A stretch of 64,000 nucleotides of DNA from contig NZ_BAAADO010000001.1 in assembly GCF_039522525.1 (NCBI RefSeq), positions 124,001 through 188,000 of the forward strand, given 5' to 3'. Position numbers and translations under genes: made by a program. The DNA comes from Salinibacillus aidingensis (GTDB lineage Bacteria > Bacillota > Bacilli > Bacillales > Alkalibacillaceae). The notes beneath the pieces were generated by a model. That model saw only the letters and a program-made list of their open reading frames with translations. It did not search any database and was not told where the DNA came from. Below, piece by piece: positions 26,285 to 34,193 of the stretch. Numbering within the stretch: the first letter of the stretch is position 1; every line of letters begins with the position of its first letter.

Positions 26285-26313
26285 TTGACTCTAAATTTAA
26301 AAGAGGATATAAT
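26285..26313 (+). promoter_or_regulatory. Sigma-A promoter of the csp gene
   Basis: TTGACT (26285-26290), a 17-nt spacer and TATAAT (26308-26313). The expected start is near 26320, 165 nt before the csp start codon. Confidence 0.85.
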
Positions 26314-26319
26314 ACTTAA

Positions 26320-26483
26320 TAACAGATAAGATGTGAGGTTCATGAAAGACGGGTAACTTCAGATGAGAAGTCGATGGATTTTGTGTCCTTCACTTCTGCT
26401 GGGTTGCCCTTTTTTAATTGCCTTCGCTTCTTATTTGTGAAATAAGCACATTTTTTGTGAAAGATTTTAGGAGGATTTTATTT
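26320..26483 (+). promoter_or_regulatory. Long 5' leader of the cold-shock gene
   Basis: The leader can form GGGTAAC...GTTGCCC, with GAAGT...ACTTC inside, followed by CTTTTTTAATT at about 26408-26420. This looks like a terminator or attenuator. Long structured leaders are known to control csp translation at low temperature. A clear site TAGGAGGA precedes the ATG. Confidence 0.6.
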
Positions 26484-26684
26484 ATGCAAAACGGTACAGT
26501 AAAATGGTTCAACGCAGAAAAAGGTTATGGTTTTATTCAAGTTGAGGGAGCAGACGACGTATTCGTACATTACTCTGCAATCCAGGAAGAAGGCTTCAAA
26601 ACATTAGACGAAGGTCAATCTGTTGAATTTGATGTTGTTGAAGGCGATCGTGGACCTCAAGCAGCTAATGTTGTTAAAAAATAA
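26484..26684 (+). CDS. Cold-shock protein (CspA/CspD family)
   Basis: A 66-aa OB-fold RNA chaperone. RNP1 is KGYGFIQV and RNP2 is VFVHYSAI; it begins MQNGTVKWFNAEKGYGF and ends with the QAANVVKK tail of Bacillus Csp proteins. It binds single-stranded nucleic acid and helps translation after cold shock. A strong promoter, a long leader and a strong terminator frame it as a single-gene unit. Which B. subtilis paralog (cspB, cspC or cspD) it matches best cannot be settled by eye. Confidence 0.96.
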   Translation: MQNGTVKWFNAEKGYGFIQVEGADDVFVHYSAIQEEGFKTLDEGQSVEFDVVEGDRGPQAANVVKK

Positions 26685-26700
26685 AACGCCATTCATAGAT

Positions 26701-26731
26701 GCGGTAATCGCTTAATGCGGTTACCGCTTTT
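26701..26731 (+). terminator. Terminator of the csp gene
   Basis: GCGGTAATCGC (26701-26711) pairs with GCGGTTACCGC (26717-26727) with one wobble and a 5-nt loop, followed by TTTT. Confidence 0.9.
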
Positions 26732-26767
26732 CAATTCTTCCTATTTGTTCCAGATACACAAAAATAC

Positions 26768-26796
26768 TTGTCGAATCCACGATGTTCCGATATAGT
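26768..26796 (+). promoter_or_regulatory. Promoter of the SLT gene
   Basis: TTGTCG (26768-26773), a 17-nt spacer and TATAGT (26791-26796); the start codon lies 38 bp beyond. Confidence 0.65.
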
Positions 26797-26833
26797 AATC
26801 TTATAAGCGTGTTTACATAAAGGGGTAGCGAAC

Positions 26834-27454
26834 ATGGAAGGAAAATTATTACAAAGTCTCATTCAACTACAAAGTATATCTTCATTTTCACCATATGGTT
26901 CATCTAATCAACAAATGAACTTATTAAATCAGGCTTTTCAGTCGATATTAAATCAGCAGATATCGACAGTATCTAATTCTCCCCAGCCTCAGACATCAAC
27001 GATTAGTTCCAATCAGTTGTTCTCCATTAAGAATAGTTATACCCCAACCATTCAATACCAATCCAGTACCGAGTCTCCTGGCGAAGTTGAACCTTATATC
27101 CAAAAGGCCTCAGAGATATTTGGTATAGACCCGGACTTAATCCGTTCAGTTATTGACACGGAATCAAACTTTAATATGAATGCTGTCAGTCACGCAGGTG
27201 CTGAAGGGCTAATGCAGCTTATGCCGGAGACTGCCCGTGGTCTTGGTGTACGTAATGCCTTCGATCCTGAACAAAATGTATTAGGCGGGACAAAATACCT
27301 GAAACAAATGCTGGACAGGTATAATGGGGATACTTCGTTAGCTTTAGCGGCCTACAATGCCGGCCCGGGGAACGTGGATAAATATAATGGAATTCCACCT
27401 TTTAAAGAAACTCAAAATTATGTGCAAAAAGTGATGGGAAAGTATATGGCTTAA
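26834..27454 (+). CDS. Lytic transglycosylase (SLT domain, CwlQ/YjbJ-like)
   Basis: A 206-aa protein. The first 85 residues are Gln/Ser-rich and without a clear signal peptide; the C-terminal 115 residues are an SLT goose-lysozyme-like domain. Catalytic Glu lies in VIDTESNFNMNAVS, then GLMQLMPETARGLGV, the GGTKYLKQML helix and LAAYNAGPGNV. It cleaves the MurNAc-GlcNAc bond of peptidoglycan. B. subtilis CwlQ (YjbJ) has the same layout. RBS GGGG is weak. Confidence 0.9.
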   Translation: MEGKLLQSLIQLQSISSFSPYGSSNQQMNLLNQAFQSILNQQISTVSNSPQPQTSTISSNQLFSIKNSYTPTIQYQSSTESPGEVEPYIQKASEIFGIDPDLIRSVIDTESNFNMNAVSHAGAEGLMQLMPETARGLGVRNAFDPEQNVLGGTKYLKQMLDRYNGDTSLALAAYNAGPGNVDKYNGIPPFKETQNYVQKVMGKYMA

Positions 27455-27486
27455 AAGCCTTTTTAAAGATTATATGTGTTTTTCAG

Positions 27487-27520
27487 ACGTTCAGAAAGAA
27501 AAAGTTCTGAGCGTTTTTTT
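27487..27520 (+). terminator. Terminator of the SLT gene
   Basis: ACGTTCAGAA (27487-27496) pairs with TTCTGAGCGT (27505-27514) with one wobble; seven T end the signal. Confidence 0.85.
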
Positions 27521-27560
27521 ATGTCTCTTGTATCTCCTTATCTATTTCACATTTCAAGTG

Positions 27561-27589
27561 TTGTCCAAAAATGAAAAATCATATATAAT
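27561..27589 (+). promoter_or_regulatory. Promoter of the queuosine-precursor transporter
   Basis: TTGTCC (27561-27566), a 17-nt spacer, TATAAT (27584-27589). Transcription should start near 27596, just at the probable riboswitch. Confidence 0.8.
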
Positions 27590-27596
27590 AAAGTAT

Positions 27597-27635
27597 TCGC
27601 AGTTCGAAAAATCCTGCGTTATCAAAACTAAGGAG
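27597..27635 (+). ncRNA. Probable preQ1-I riboswitch
   Basis: CGCAG (27598-27602) pairs with CTGCG (27614-27618), the loop begins TTC, and the tail reads A-rich CAAAACTAAGGAGG. This is the compact layout of class I preQ1 aptamers, in which the A-rich tail and CTAA dock onto the P1 stem and hide the Shine-Dalgarno. The loop lacks the usual TAG partner of CTA, so the pseudoknot pairing is not fully seen. Position right at the transcript start, and the queuosine transporter downstream, support the call. Confidence 0.62.
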
Positions 27636-27644
27636 GACTTTATT

Positions 27645-28316
27645 ATGTTTAATGAATGGCTTTGGCTGGGATTTGCTATTGTTAATTTCACGATGATCCT
27701 GCTAATTTACAAAATTTTTGGCAAGGCCGGCCTGTTTGTGTGGATTGGAATGTCCACGGTTGTGGCAAATATTCAAGTACTGAAAACGATTGAGATGTTT
27801 GGAATCACAGCCACTTTAGGAAACATCATTTACGGTACAGCGTTTCTAGCCACAGATATTTTAAATGAGAAATATGGCAAAAAGGATGCAAAAAAAGCAG
27901 TATGGCTTGGGTTTTTTACCTTAATTGCCATGACGATTATGATGCAAGTTGCCCTGCAGTTTCAACCGGCTGAAAGTGACACTGTTCACGGGGCACTGAA
28001 AACATTATTTGACTTAGTTCCACAAGTAGCGCTGGGCAGTTTAGCCGCGTACATTATCAGTCAGTATTTCGATGTATGGATTTTTTCAAGGCTTAAGAAT
28101 AAATTCCCTGATGATAAATTTTTATGGCTAAGAAATAATGGCAGTACGATGATTAGTCAGCTTCTGGACAGTCTTGTTTTCTGTTCTATTGCATTTTTCG
28201 GAATGCCATGGGGAGTCTGGGCTGAAATCTTTATTTCCACGTACTTTATTAAATTCATTGTATCCTTCCTGGACACTCCGTTCTTTTATATAGCTAAAAA
28301 AATCAAACCACAGTAA
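27645..28316 (+). CDS. Queuosine precursor transporter (YhhQ/VUT family)
   Basis: A 223-aa membrane protein with about six helices of the DUF165/YhhQ family, which imports queuine-pathway precursors such as preQ0 or preQ1. Family landmarks are GTAFLATDILNEKYGKKDA, and late SQLLDSLVFCSIAF with a conserved Asp. Start ATG 27645 lies 8 nt after AAGGAGG; the longer frame upstream runs through the promoter and riboswitch and is not used. No que biosynthesis gene is nearby, so salvage may be the role. Confidence 0.9.
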   Translation: MFNEWLWLGFAIVNFTMILLIYKIFGKAGLFVWIGMSTVVANIQVLKTIEMFGITATLGNIIYGTAFLATDILNEKYGKKDAKKAVWLGFFTLIAMTIMMQVALQFQPAESDTVHGALKTLFDLVPQVALGSLAAYIISQYFDVWIFSRLKNKFPDDKFLWLRNNGSTMISQLLDSLVFCSIAFFGMPWGVWAEIFISTYFIKFIVSFLDTPFFYIAKKIKPQ

Positions 28317-28319
28317 AAC

Positions 28320-28365
28320 AACAAAGAGGGGCTCCTTTCCTATATGGAACGAGTCCCTCTTTGTT
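28320..28365. terminator. Bidirectional terminator
   Basis: AACAAAGAGGG (28320-28330) and CCCTCTTTGTT (28355-28365) pair; GCTC and GAGT extend the stem inside. T-rich sequence follows on the plus strand. It separates the transporter from bpsB. Confidence 0.85.
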
Positions 28366-28392
28366 TGTTTTTTGGGAATTATATCTTCCGTC

Positions 28393-28908
28393 TTAATCGT
28401 TCTCTTTCGTTAAAGCCTGTAATGTCCGCTCTTCCATGGGGATACGGATCGACATTAATGCGAGATGCAAAACAGGAAATATACATGCACTAATGTAGGC
28501 TTTGAAAAGCAGCGGGATGATCATAAATTCTAGACCTACCACAAGATAGTTGGGATGACGAACCCATTTATAAGGTCCCCTTTTTACTAATTGAATTCCA
28601 GGTAGTACAATGATTTTCGTATTCCAGTATTGCCCCAGGGATCGTATGCACCACATCCGTATGGCCTGCAGGAAAATAAATAAAACCAGCCACACCTGCT
28701 GAATGGTGGCTGAAAAATGATGGCTTATATAAGCTTCCAGGAGAATAGCCAGTAAAAAAGCGATGTGTGTTCTGACAATCCACACATACAAGTCCTCCTG
28801 AATGACTTTGGCTCCTTGTTCCTTCATCCGGCTCTCATTTCTCTTTGCGTAGATTAGCTCAATTACTCTCTGCAAAACAATGACTAACCATAACAGTACA
28901 TACATCAT
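28393..28908 (-). CDS. bpsB: Alkylpyrone methyltransferase BpsB (YpbQ-like)
   Basis: A 171-aa membrane protein of the isoprenylcysteine carboxyl methyltransferase family. The C-terminal SAM-binding signature GPYKWVRHPNYLVVGLEF is clear, and the helices around it are hydrophobic. In B. subtilis the partner of BpsA O-methylates alkylpyrones made by the synthase. The start overlaps the bpsA stop as ATGA, so translation is coupled. Confidence 0.87.
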   Translation of the reverse strand: MMYVLLWLVIVLQRVIELIYAKRNESRMKEQGAKVIQEDLYVWIVRTHIAFLLAILLEAYISHHFSATIQQVWLVLFIFLQAIRMWCIRSLGQYWNTKIIVLPGIQLVKRGPYKWVRHPNYLVVGLEFMIIPLLFKAYISACIFPVLHLALMSIRIPMEERTLQALTKEND

Positions 28909-29996
28909 AGGTCCTTCCACTCCAATAATGTAAGCTCCGAGCTGAATCCCGGGCCTAAAGCTGACAACAGGCTTTTTGTTCCTGCATCAGGGAAAGACTC
29001 CATGGCTTTTTTCAGGACAAAAATGACGGTTGGTGAACTCATATTTCCGTGAGATTTTAGGACTTGATAAGAGAATTTAAAGAAATCCCAGGAAACATTC
29101 AGCACATGTTCCATGGCTTCTAACACTCGTTGACCGCCTGGATGGGCAACAAAGAATGGAAATTCATCTTTTTCCAGATTGTATTTATGTAAGAATTCAT
29201 TTATATGTTCAGACCAGAAGGATTCGACCAGTTTTGGGATGCTTTTTGAAAAAATAACATGGAAACCGCTATTTTGAATATTCCAACCCATTATAGTTAG
29301 ACCATCTCTTTTAAATTTAGAACTGGAATGCATGATTCTTGGAGCAACATGTTTTATATTTTCCCTTAACTTGCTTTCGTCTCCCGTCATCAGCACACAG
29401 GAGACCCCATCCCCAAAAAGCGCAGATCCTACAAAATTACTCTTCCGATGGTCATCCTTCTGGAAAGACAGGCTGCAAAATTCAGCATTAATAAGAAGAA
29501 CATTAGCATCGGGATGAGCCCGGAGATAATCCGCTGCTCTTGCCAATCCAGAAGCACCACCCGCGCAGCCTAATCCCCATATAGGAATCCTTGTTATATT
29601 CCGGGAGAAAGGCATATCATTAATCAGCTCTGCATCAATGGATGGTGTGGCAATCCCTGTGCTTGAAACAAAAATCATACAATCAATATCACTTTCATGG
29701 ACAGGCTGTTTCAAAAAATGACGATGATGAAGACAATCCTCTATTGCCAGCTTTGCATAATCAATGGCTGCCTGGATATAGCAACGATTACGATCCTCAA
29801 ATGAGTGTTCTTCCTTAAGCCATTCTACAGGTACAGCAAGCTGTCTTTCTTCAATCAATGCATGTTCAAATACGGGAAGCAATCGTTCAATCTGATGGGA
29901 GGAACGGGGAAAAATCGTTCGAATAAATTCCCGGGCATCTGATTGTTTAATTTGATATTTTGGAATCCCAACTCCAATAGAGGCTATTGTTGGCAC
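28905..29996 (-). CDS. bpsA: Type III polyketide synthase BpsA
   Basis: A 363-aa chalcone-synthase-like enzyme. The catalytic triad is visible: Cys in GLGCAGGASGLARA, His in FFVAHPGGQRVLEAM, and Asn in KSHGNMSSPTVIF. It condenses long-chain acyl-CoA with malonyl-CoA to alkylpyrones in B. subtilis. The start is uncertain: GTG 29996 (MPTIASIGVG) has AAGGG 9 nt upstream; ATG 30005 abuts that site; the frame stays open to 30050. It is followed by bpsB. Confidence 0.92.
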   Translation of the reverse strand: MPTIASIGVGIPKYQIKQSDAREFIRTIFPRSSHQIERLLPVFEHALIEERQLAVPVEWLKEEHSFEDRNRCYIQAAIDYAKLAIEDCLHHRHFLKQPVHESDIDCMIFVSSTGIATPSIDAELINDMPFSRNITRIPIWGLGCAGGASGLARAADYLRAHPDANVLLINAEFCSLSFQKDDHRKSNFVGSALFGDGVSCVLMTGDESKLRENIKHVAPRIMHSSSKFKRDGLTIMGWNIQNSGFHVIFSKSIPKLVESFWSEHINEFLHKYNLEKDEFPFFVAHPGGQRVLEAMEHVLNVSWDFFKFSYQVLKSHGNMSSPTVIFVLKKAMESFPDAGTKSLLSALGPGFSSELTLLEWKDL

Positions 29997-30081
29997 GGGT
30001 ACCATCCCTTTTTTTCTTAGCCATCCCCTGCCTTCATGTGAATTATGCACTTTAGCGCTTTAAAGCACGTGGGGACAGTCC

Positions 30082-30855
30082 CTAGAATCCGTAAATAGTC
30101 ATCCCTCCATCGACAAACAAGGTCTGTCCGGTCATGTAGTCACTCGCTTCGGAGGCTAAAAAGACAGCTGTACCTGCAATTTCCTTTAGCTTCCCGATTC
30201 GTTTTAATGGTGTACGGTCCAGTATATCCTGGACATACTCTTCATCTTCCAATAGTTTTTCTGTCAATGCGGTTGGAAAATACCATGGGCCGATGGCATT
30301 GACACGGATGCCATATTTCCCCCATTCAATCGCTAAAGTTTTGCTCATTTGAATTAATGCCGCTTTCGTCATAGCATAGACAACCCCGGTTCTAAGCGCT
30401 ACATGCCCCCCAACCGATGACATGTTTATAATCTTTCCATATCCTTGTCCCTTCATTTTTTTAGCAGCATATTGGGATAAGAAGAATGCACTCTTCATGT
30501 TTGTCTGGACAATCTGCTCCCATTCCTCTTCTGACACCTCCTCTGCTTCTGACCGAATATTCATTCCCGCATTGTTCACCCAGATATCAATCGGCTGATC
30601 CTTCATTATGGTTTCAACCTTGTCTATGATTTGCTTGTAGTCTTGAACATCACCTGCGATAGTATGTACTTTAAGGTTTTGCGCTTTTAACTCGTTATCC
30701 AAGCGGTCTAAATCCTCCTGTGTGCGGGAAACCAGAATCACTTGAGCTCCTGCTTCCGCATAGGCCGTTGATATTGCTTTACCAATCCCTTTTGTTGCCC
30801 CTGTAACAACCGCCGTCTTTCCATTTAGATCAAATGACGGTAAATACCTTTCCAT
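30082..30855 (-). CDS. Short-chain dehydrogenase/reductase
   Basis: A 257-aa classical SDR. The nucleotide-binding TGATKGIGKAIS lies near residue 19, NNAGMN near 93, and the catalytic Ser ... YAMTKAAL (Tyr and Lys) near 160; it ends GQTLFVDGGMTIYGF. This subgroup includes gluconate 5-dehydrogenase and FabG-like ketoreductases; the substrate is unknown. It lies 86 bp upstream of bpsA on the same strand, so it may act on the alkylpyrone or its acyl precursor. RBS is AGGAGG. Confidence 0.9.
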   Translation of the reverse strand: MERYLPSFDLNGKTAVVTGATKGIGKAISTAYAEAGAQVILVSRTQEDLDRLDNELKAQNLKVHTIAGDVQDYKQIIDKVETIMKDQPIDIWVNNAGMNIRSEAEEVSEEEWEQIVQTNMKSAFFLSQYAAKKMKGQGYGKIINMSSVGGHVALRTGVVYAMTKAALIQMSKTLAIEWGKYGIRVNAIGPWYFPTALTEKLLEDEEYVQDILDRTPLKRIGKLKEIAGTAVFLASEASDYMTGQTLFVDGGMTIYGF

Positions 30856-30896
30856 AATCTGACCTCCTCTTCGTACTATTCTTCTATTATATCATT

Positions 30897-31094
30897 TTAA
30901 AACAAAGGGTTTTCTCCACTGCAGAATATGCAGACCCAACTGAACGTACGCCAATGGTATTGGAAAACTGGAGACTCTGGATTGGTATTGCTGCGGCACT
31001 TATTTTAATCGCCTACACCATACCATTTATCGACATTATTCAAAATGCACCTCCAGGATCACCAGGCTTTAAGTGGCCGATTGGAAATACGTAA
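30897..31094 (+). pseudogene. Orphan C-terminus of a ba3-type cytochrome oxidase subunit I
   Basis: No start codon or upstream body exists, but this frame encodes about 60 residues that read like the last helix and tail of a b(a/o)3-type oxidase subunit I: STAEYADPTERTPMVLENW, then LWIGIAAALILIAYTIPFID, and the tail IIQNAPPGSPGFKWPIG followed by TAA. The hydrophobic helix and proline-rich tail are intact. A plus-strand terminator follows by 11 bp. It abuts the SDR promoter region upstream, so the rest of the gene was deleted. Confidence 0.82.
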
Positions 31095-31105
31095 ACAATA
31101 ATTCA

Positions 31106-31136
31106 GGCGCTGTCCATTTAGACAGCGCCTTTGTTT
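31106..31136 (+). terminator. Terminator retained behind the oxidase remnant
   Basis: GGCGCTGTC (31106-31114) and GACAGCGCC (31121-31129) pair perfectly around a 6-nt loop and are followed by TTTGTTT on the plus strand only. It touches the stop of the convergent M32 gene. Confidence 0.85.
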
Positions 31137-32637
31137 ACCACTTATAAATCTCTTTATATTTGTCCTCTAAATATTCAACAAGATAATCTGCGTTCAGACC
31201 TTCTCCAGTGACATCCTGAAGAATTTCCAGAGGTTCTTTAAGCTTGCCGTATTGGTGAATCTTTTCGGTTAACCAGGACTTCACTTTATTTAATTCACCA
31301 TTTTGAAGGGCTTCCTGTACATTAAAGTCTTTATTCATGGCGTGATAGAATTGAGCGCCATACATATAGCCTAATGCATATGATGGGAAGTATCCAAATG
31401 ATCCTCCTGCCCAATGAACATCCTGAAGGACGCCTTCACGATCATTTTCCGGCCGGATTCCTAAATATTCTTCCATTTTATCATTCCATAATCTCGGCAG
31501 GTCCTTCACTTCTATCTCCTGATTAATTAAGCCTTTTTCCAGCTCATAGCGTACCATAATGTGAAGTGGATACGTCATTTCATCTGCTTCAATACGAATG
31601 AAGGATGGTTTCACCTCATTAACAGCACGGTAAAACTCTTCAGCTGGTAATTTTGCAATCGATTCAGGAGCATAATCTTTCAGTGTATCAAAATATCGAT
31701 CCCAAAATGCCTTACTTCTGGCGACATAGGTTTCCCAGAACAGGGATTGGGACTCATGGATACCATTAGATGTACCTGTAGCCAGCGGAGTTCCTGTCAG
31801 ACTCTCATCCAGGTTTTGTTCATAAAGAGCATGTCCCCCTTCATGAATCGTTCCAAATACAGCCATTCGGAAATCTTTTTCATCATAACGAGTCGTGACA
31901 CGGGTATCATTGCGGTTTAATGGAATCATGAAAGGATGTACGGTTTCATCCAGACGACCTGCATCAAAGTCATAGCCCATTTCTTTTAAAATTTCCAAAC
32001 TAAAAGCTTCCTGTTTTTCCTTAGTAAATGGAACTAATATTTTTGATGTGTCCGGTTTATGACCAGATTGCTGCACCTTCTCAATTAAAGGCGTTAAGGA
32101 ATCCCGTAATGCCGGGAATACCTCATCAAGTACGTTCACAGTCATGCCCGGTTCAAACAGGTCCAGTAATGCGTCATACCTGTTGTCTTCGTAACCCCAG
32201 TATTCAGCAAACTTTATATTATACTCCACCAGCTGTTCCAGGTATGGGCGAAACATTTCAAAGTCATCCTTCTCTCTGGCCTCTTCCCATACAGATTCTG
32301 CTTCTGATTGAAGAATGACATATTTTTTAAATTCCTCATCCGGGATTTTGGCATTTCGTTCATATTCCTTTTCACACTCAAGAACAGACTTATGTACTAT
32401 CTCATTTTGTGTATTTCCTTTGAGTTCGTCAATAAAATGCTTCATGGTATCCGAAGTAGACATTTGATGAACTTTATGTGAAAGCAGCCCTATGGTTTCG
32501 GAACGCTGCTTCACTCCTTTTTTGGGTGCTTTCGTCCGTAAATCCCAATACATGACATCAATGGCTTCATTATAAGCCTGAATTTGCTTTAAATAATCTA
32601 AAAATTGCTGTTCAGTTTCCGTATAATTGGTTGACAA
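31135..32637 (-). CDS. ypwA: Carboxypeptidase Taq (M32 metallopeptidase, YpwA-like)
   Basis: A 500-aa zinc carboxypeptidase of family M32, about the standard length. The zinc motif HEGGHALYEQN is present, followed by GIHESQSLFWE (second metal-binding Glu) and the conserved IRPENDREGVLQDVHWAGGS. It removes C-terminal residues from peptides in the cytoplasm. There is no signal peptide. The gene stands alone, convergent with the oxidase remnant. Confidence 0.95.
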   Translation of the reverse strand: MSTNYTETEQQFLDYLKQIQAYNEAIDVMYWDLRTKAPKKGVKQRSETIGLLSHKVHQMSTSDTMKHFIDELKGNTQNEIVHKSVLECEKEYERNAKIPDEEFKKYVILQSEAESVWEEAREKDDFEMFRPYLEQLVEYNIKFAEYWGYEDNRYDALLDLFEPGMTVNVLDEVFPALRDSLTPLIEKVQQSGHKPDTSKILVPFTKEKQEAFSLEILKEMGYDFDAGRLDETVHPFMIPLNRNDTRVTTRYDEKDFRMAVFGTIHEGGHALYEQNLDESLTGTPLATGTSNGIHESQSLFWETYVARSKAFWDRYFDTLKDYAPESIAKLPAEEFYRAVNEVKPSFIRIEADEMTYPLHIMVRYELEKGLINQEIEVKDLPRLWNDKMEEYLGIRPENDREGVLQDVHWAGGSFGYFPSYALGYMYGAQFYHAMNKDFNVQEALQNGELNKVKSWLTEKIHQYGKLKEPLEILQDVTGEGLNADYLVEYLEDKYKEIYKW

Positions 32638-32780
32638 TTCATTCAGCTCCTTATGTAAAAATAATGATATAGTTCCATTATAATCCTTTTAGGAAAGATG
32701 CGCCGCTATTTCGATCAAAAATGCTGATTTTTTTGAGTCGTTCCTTATAACATCATGCTTGCTGTAAGCCTTAGAACTTA

Positions 32781-32810
32781 AAAACGAGCGAGGATAGCCT
32801 CACTCGTTTT
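32781..32810 (-). terminator. Terminator of spoIIP
   Basis: On the minus strand AAAACGAGTGAGG pairs with CCTCGCTCGTTTT (one mismatch, 4-nt loop) and a T-tract follows. The right arm overlaps the last codons of spoIIP. Confidence 0.8.
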
Positions 32811-33972
32811 CTTCCGCATTCACTTCCATAGATCCGTTATAGAATTCCTTAAATACATTTGCGAAAGCTTCAACGGTGTTTTGTAATTCTTCTTTGTTAT
32901 TATCAATGCCGCCTACTTCAATTAAAATGGCCTTTTCTGAGACATCCTGGTTATATACACCATTACCATCGTATTTGTCCTTAAGGAAAATCCCTCTGCT
33001 TATACCAGGATATTTCTTTTTTAAACTTGAATTTAATTGTCTTGCAAACTTTAGATTTTGTTTATATTGTGCATGTTCTTTTCCAACAACGAAGTATAAT
33101 TTGGCATAATCTTTTCCATTTATCGTTTCCGTAGTTACATCTTTTCCTGCGGCATCACGATGAACATCGATATAAAATTGAAGTTGATCCTGTGTAGAAG
33201 AGGCTGTCTCAATAATTTCCCGACTTAATTTATAGGAGTCATTCCATTGCCACCCTTTATTATTTAATGCTTTAGGAATATTGGTTTTATCATGCAAAGT
33301 CGGAATCCCCTGCTTTTCAAATTCCCTGGTTAACATGGAACCTACAAGTAATATATTTTCCTTAGAATCAACACTGGAAGAATCACTCGGCTTTATATTT
33401 TCTTCATCCATTAGTGGACGGAAAGCTTCCCAACTGTGACTATGATAAACAAATACCGATGCATTTTCAGGCTGGTCCTTTTGTTCCTCTTCAGGTTCTT
33501 CATCTACTGAATCATCATCCTTTAATAACTCATCAAAATCTGGTGGTGGTGATTCAACTGGTAATGTAGATTCATCTGTACCTTCTCCATCTACATAAAC
33601 TTCAGATGTATAGGTTTCAAATCCAGGAAGACTTTTCTCAAGAATGGAAGATAGTTGATTAGGCTTAACTCCTGTTGTGATTTGGAACGCTAATGTAGAA
33701 AAGGATGGTACTTCAACACTGGTTTCCGCAGACACTTCCAGTTCCGGAATTTCTGTACTCATCCCTGTAAGTAAAATATTCGTTATCTCTTCAGAATTTG
33801 TTATTTGTTCAATCGAATCCAGATGAAAAACTTTATTTTGAAAAAAAGGTAACGAAAAAATACTAATCGTAAATAAAAATATAATCAGGATGAAATAAAA
33901 CCTGCTAATAACGACTTTTGTTTGACCGTTATTTGGATTTTTTATGGGGCGATTTTTCTTTTTCCATTTCAT
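32800..33972 (-). CDS. spoIIP: Stage II sporulation protein P
   Basis: A 390-aa amidase and endopeptidase of the forespore-engulfment DMP complex. The N-terminal transmembrane anchor is about residues 20-42 (FYFILIIFLFTISIFSLPFF); an acidic linker follows (DDDSVDEEPEEEQ). The catalytic domain has VFVYHSHSWEAF (His), YIDVHRDAAGKD (His) and late ILIEVGGIDNN (Glu). Start ATG 33972 has AGGTGG 8 nt upstream; the longer frame does not. Expression is expected in the mother cell under sigma-E, but I could not find a clean sigma-E site by eye. Confidence 0.94.
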   Translation of the reverse strand: MKWKKKNRPIKNPNNGQTKVVISRFYFILIIFLFTISIFSLPFFQNKVFHLDSIEQITNSEEITNILLTGMSTEIPELEVSAETSVEVPSFSTLAFQITTGVKPNQLSSILEKSLPGFETYTSEVYVDGEGTDESTLPVESPPPDFDELLKDDDSVDEEPEEEQKDQPENASVFVYHSHSWEAFRPLMDEENIKPSDSSSVDSKENILLVGSMLTREFEKQGIPTLHDKTNIPKALNNKGWQWNDSYKLSREIIETASSTQDQLQFYIDVHRDAAGKDVTTETINGKDYAKLYFVVGKEHAQYKQNLKFARQLNSSLKKKYPGISRGIFLKDKYDGNGVYNQDVSEKAILIEVGGIDNNKEELQNTVEAFANVFKEFYNGSMEVNAEENE

Positions 33973-34049
33973 AGCTTTACCACCTCTAGTAGTAAACCTA
34001 TGAAACAGAATATCGTAATAGAATTGATTTTTTAAATAAAATGAAACTT

Positions 34050-34178
34050 CCATCAGTGGGGGTTTCTCCATCCCCCACTGATGGTTAGTTGAACTTATCA
34101 GGAATTTACTGGCCGTTTATCCCCCACTTAGTCTTGTTGGGCTTCCTCAAGACTTGTAGTGGGGGTGTTACGGCCAGT
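34050..34178. repeat. Double-hairpin intergenic element
   Basis: Hairpin 1 is CCATCAGTGGGGG (34050-34062) with CCCCCACTGATGG (34072-34084), 13 bp perfect. Hairpin 2 is three nested perfect stems: ACTGGCCG (34108-34115)/CGGCCAGT (34171-34178), CCCCCACT (34121-34128)/AGTGGGGG (34158-34165) and AGTCTTG (34130-34136)/CAAGACT (34148-34154). Both share the AGTGGGGG core. There is no T-tract. It sits between rlmL and spoIIP; function is unknown. Confidence 0.85.
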
Positions 34179-34193
34179 TAATGCTTGATAAAC

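Noticed and set aside
30060..30076. GGGACTGTCCC palindrome behind the SDR gene
   Set aside because: Too short and without T-tract; not enough to call a terminator or operator.
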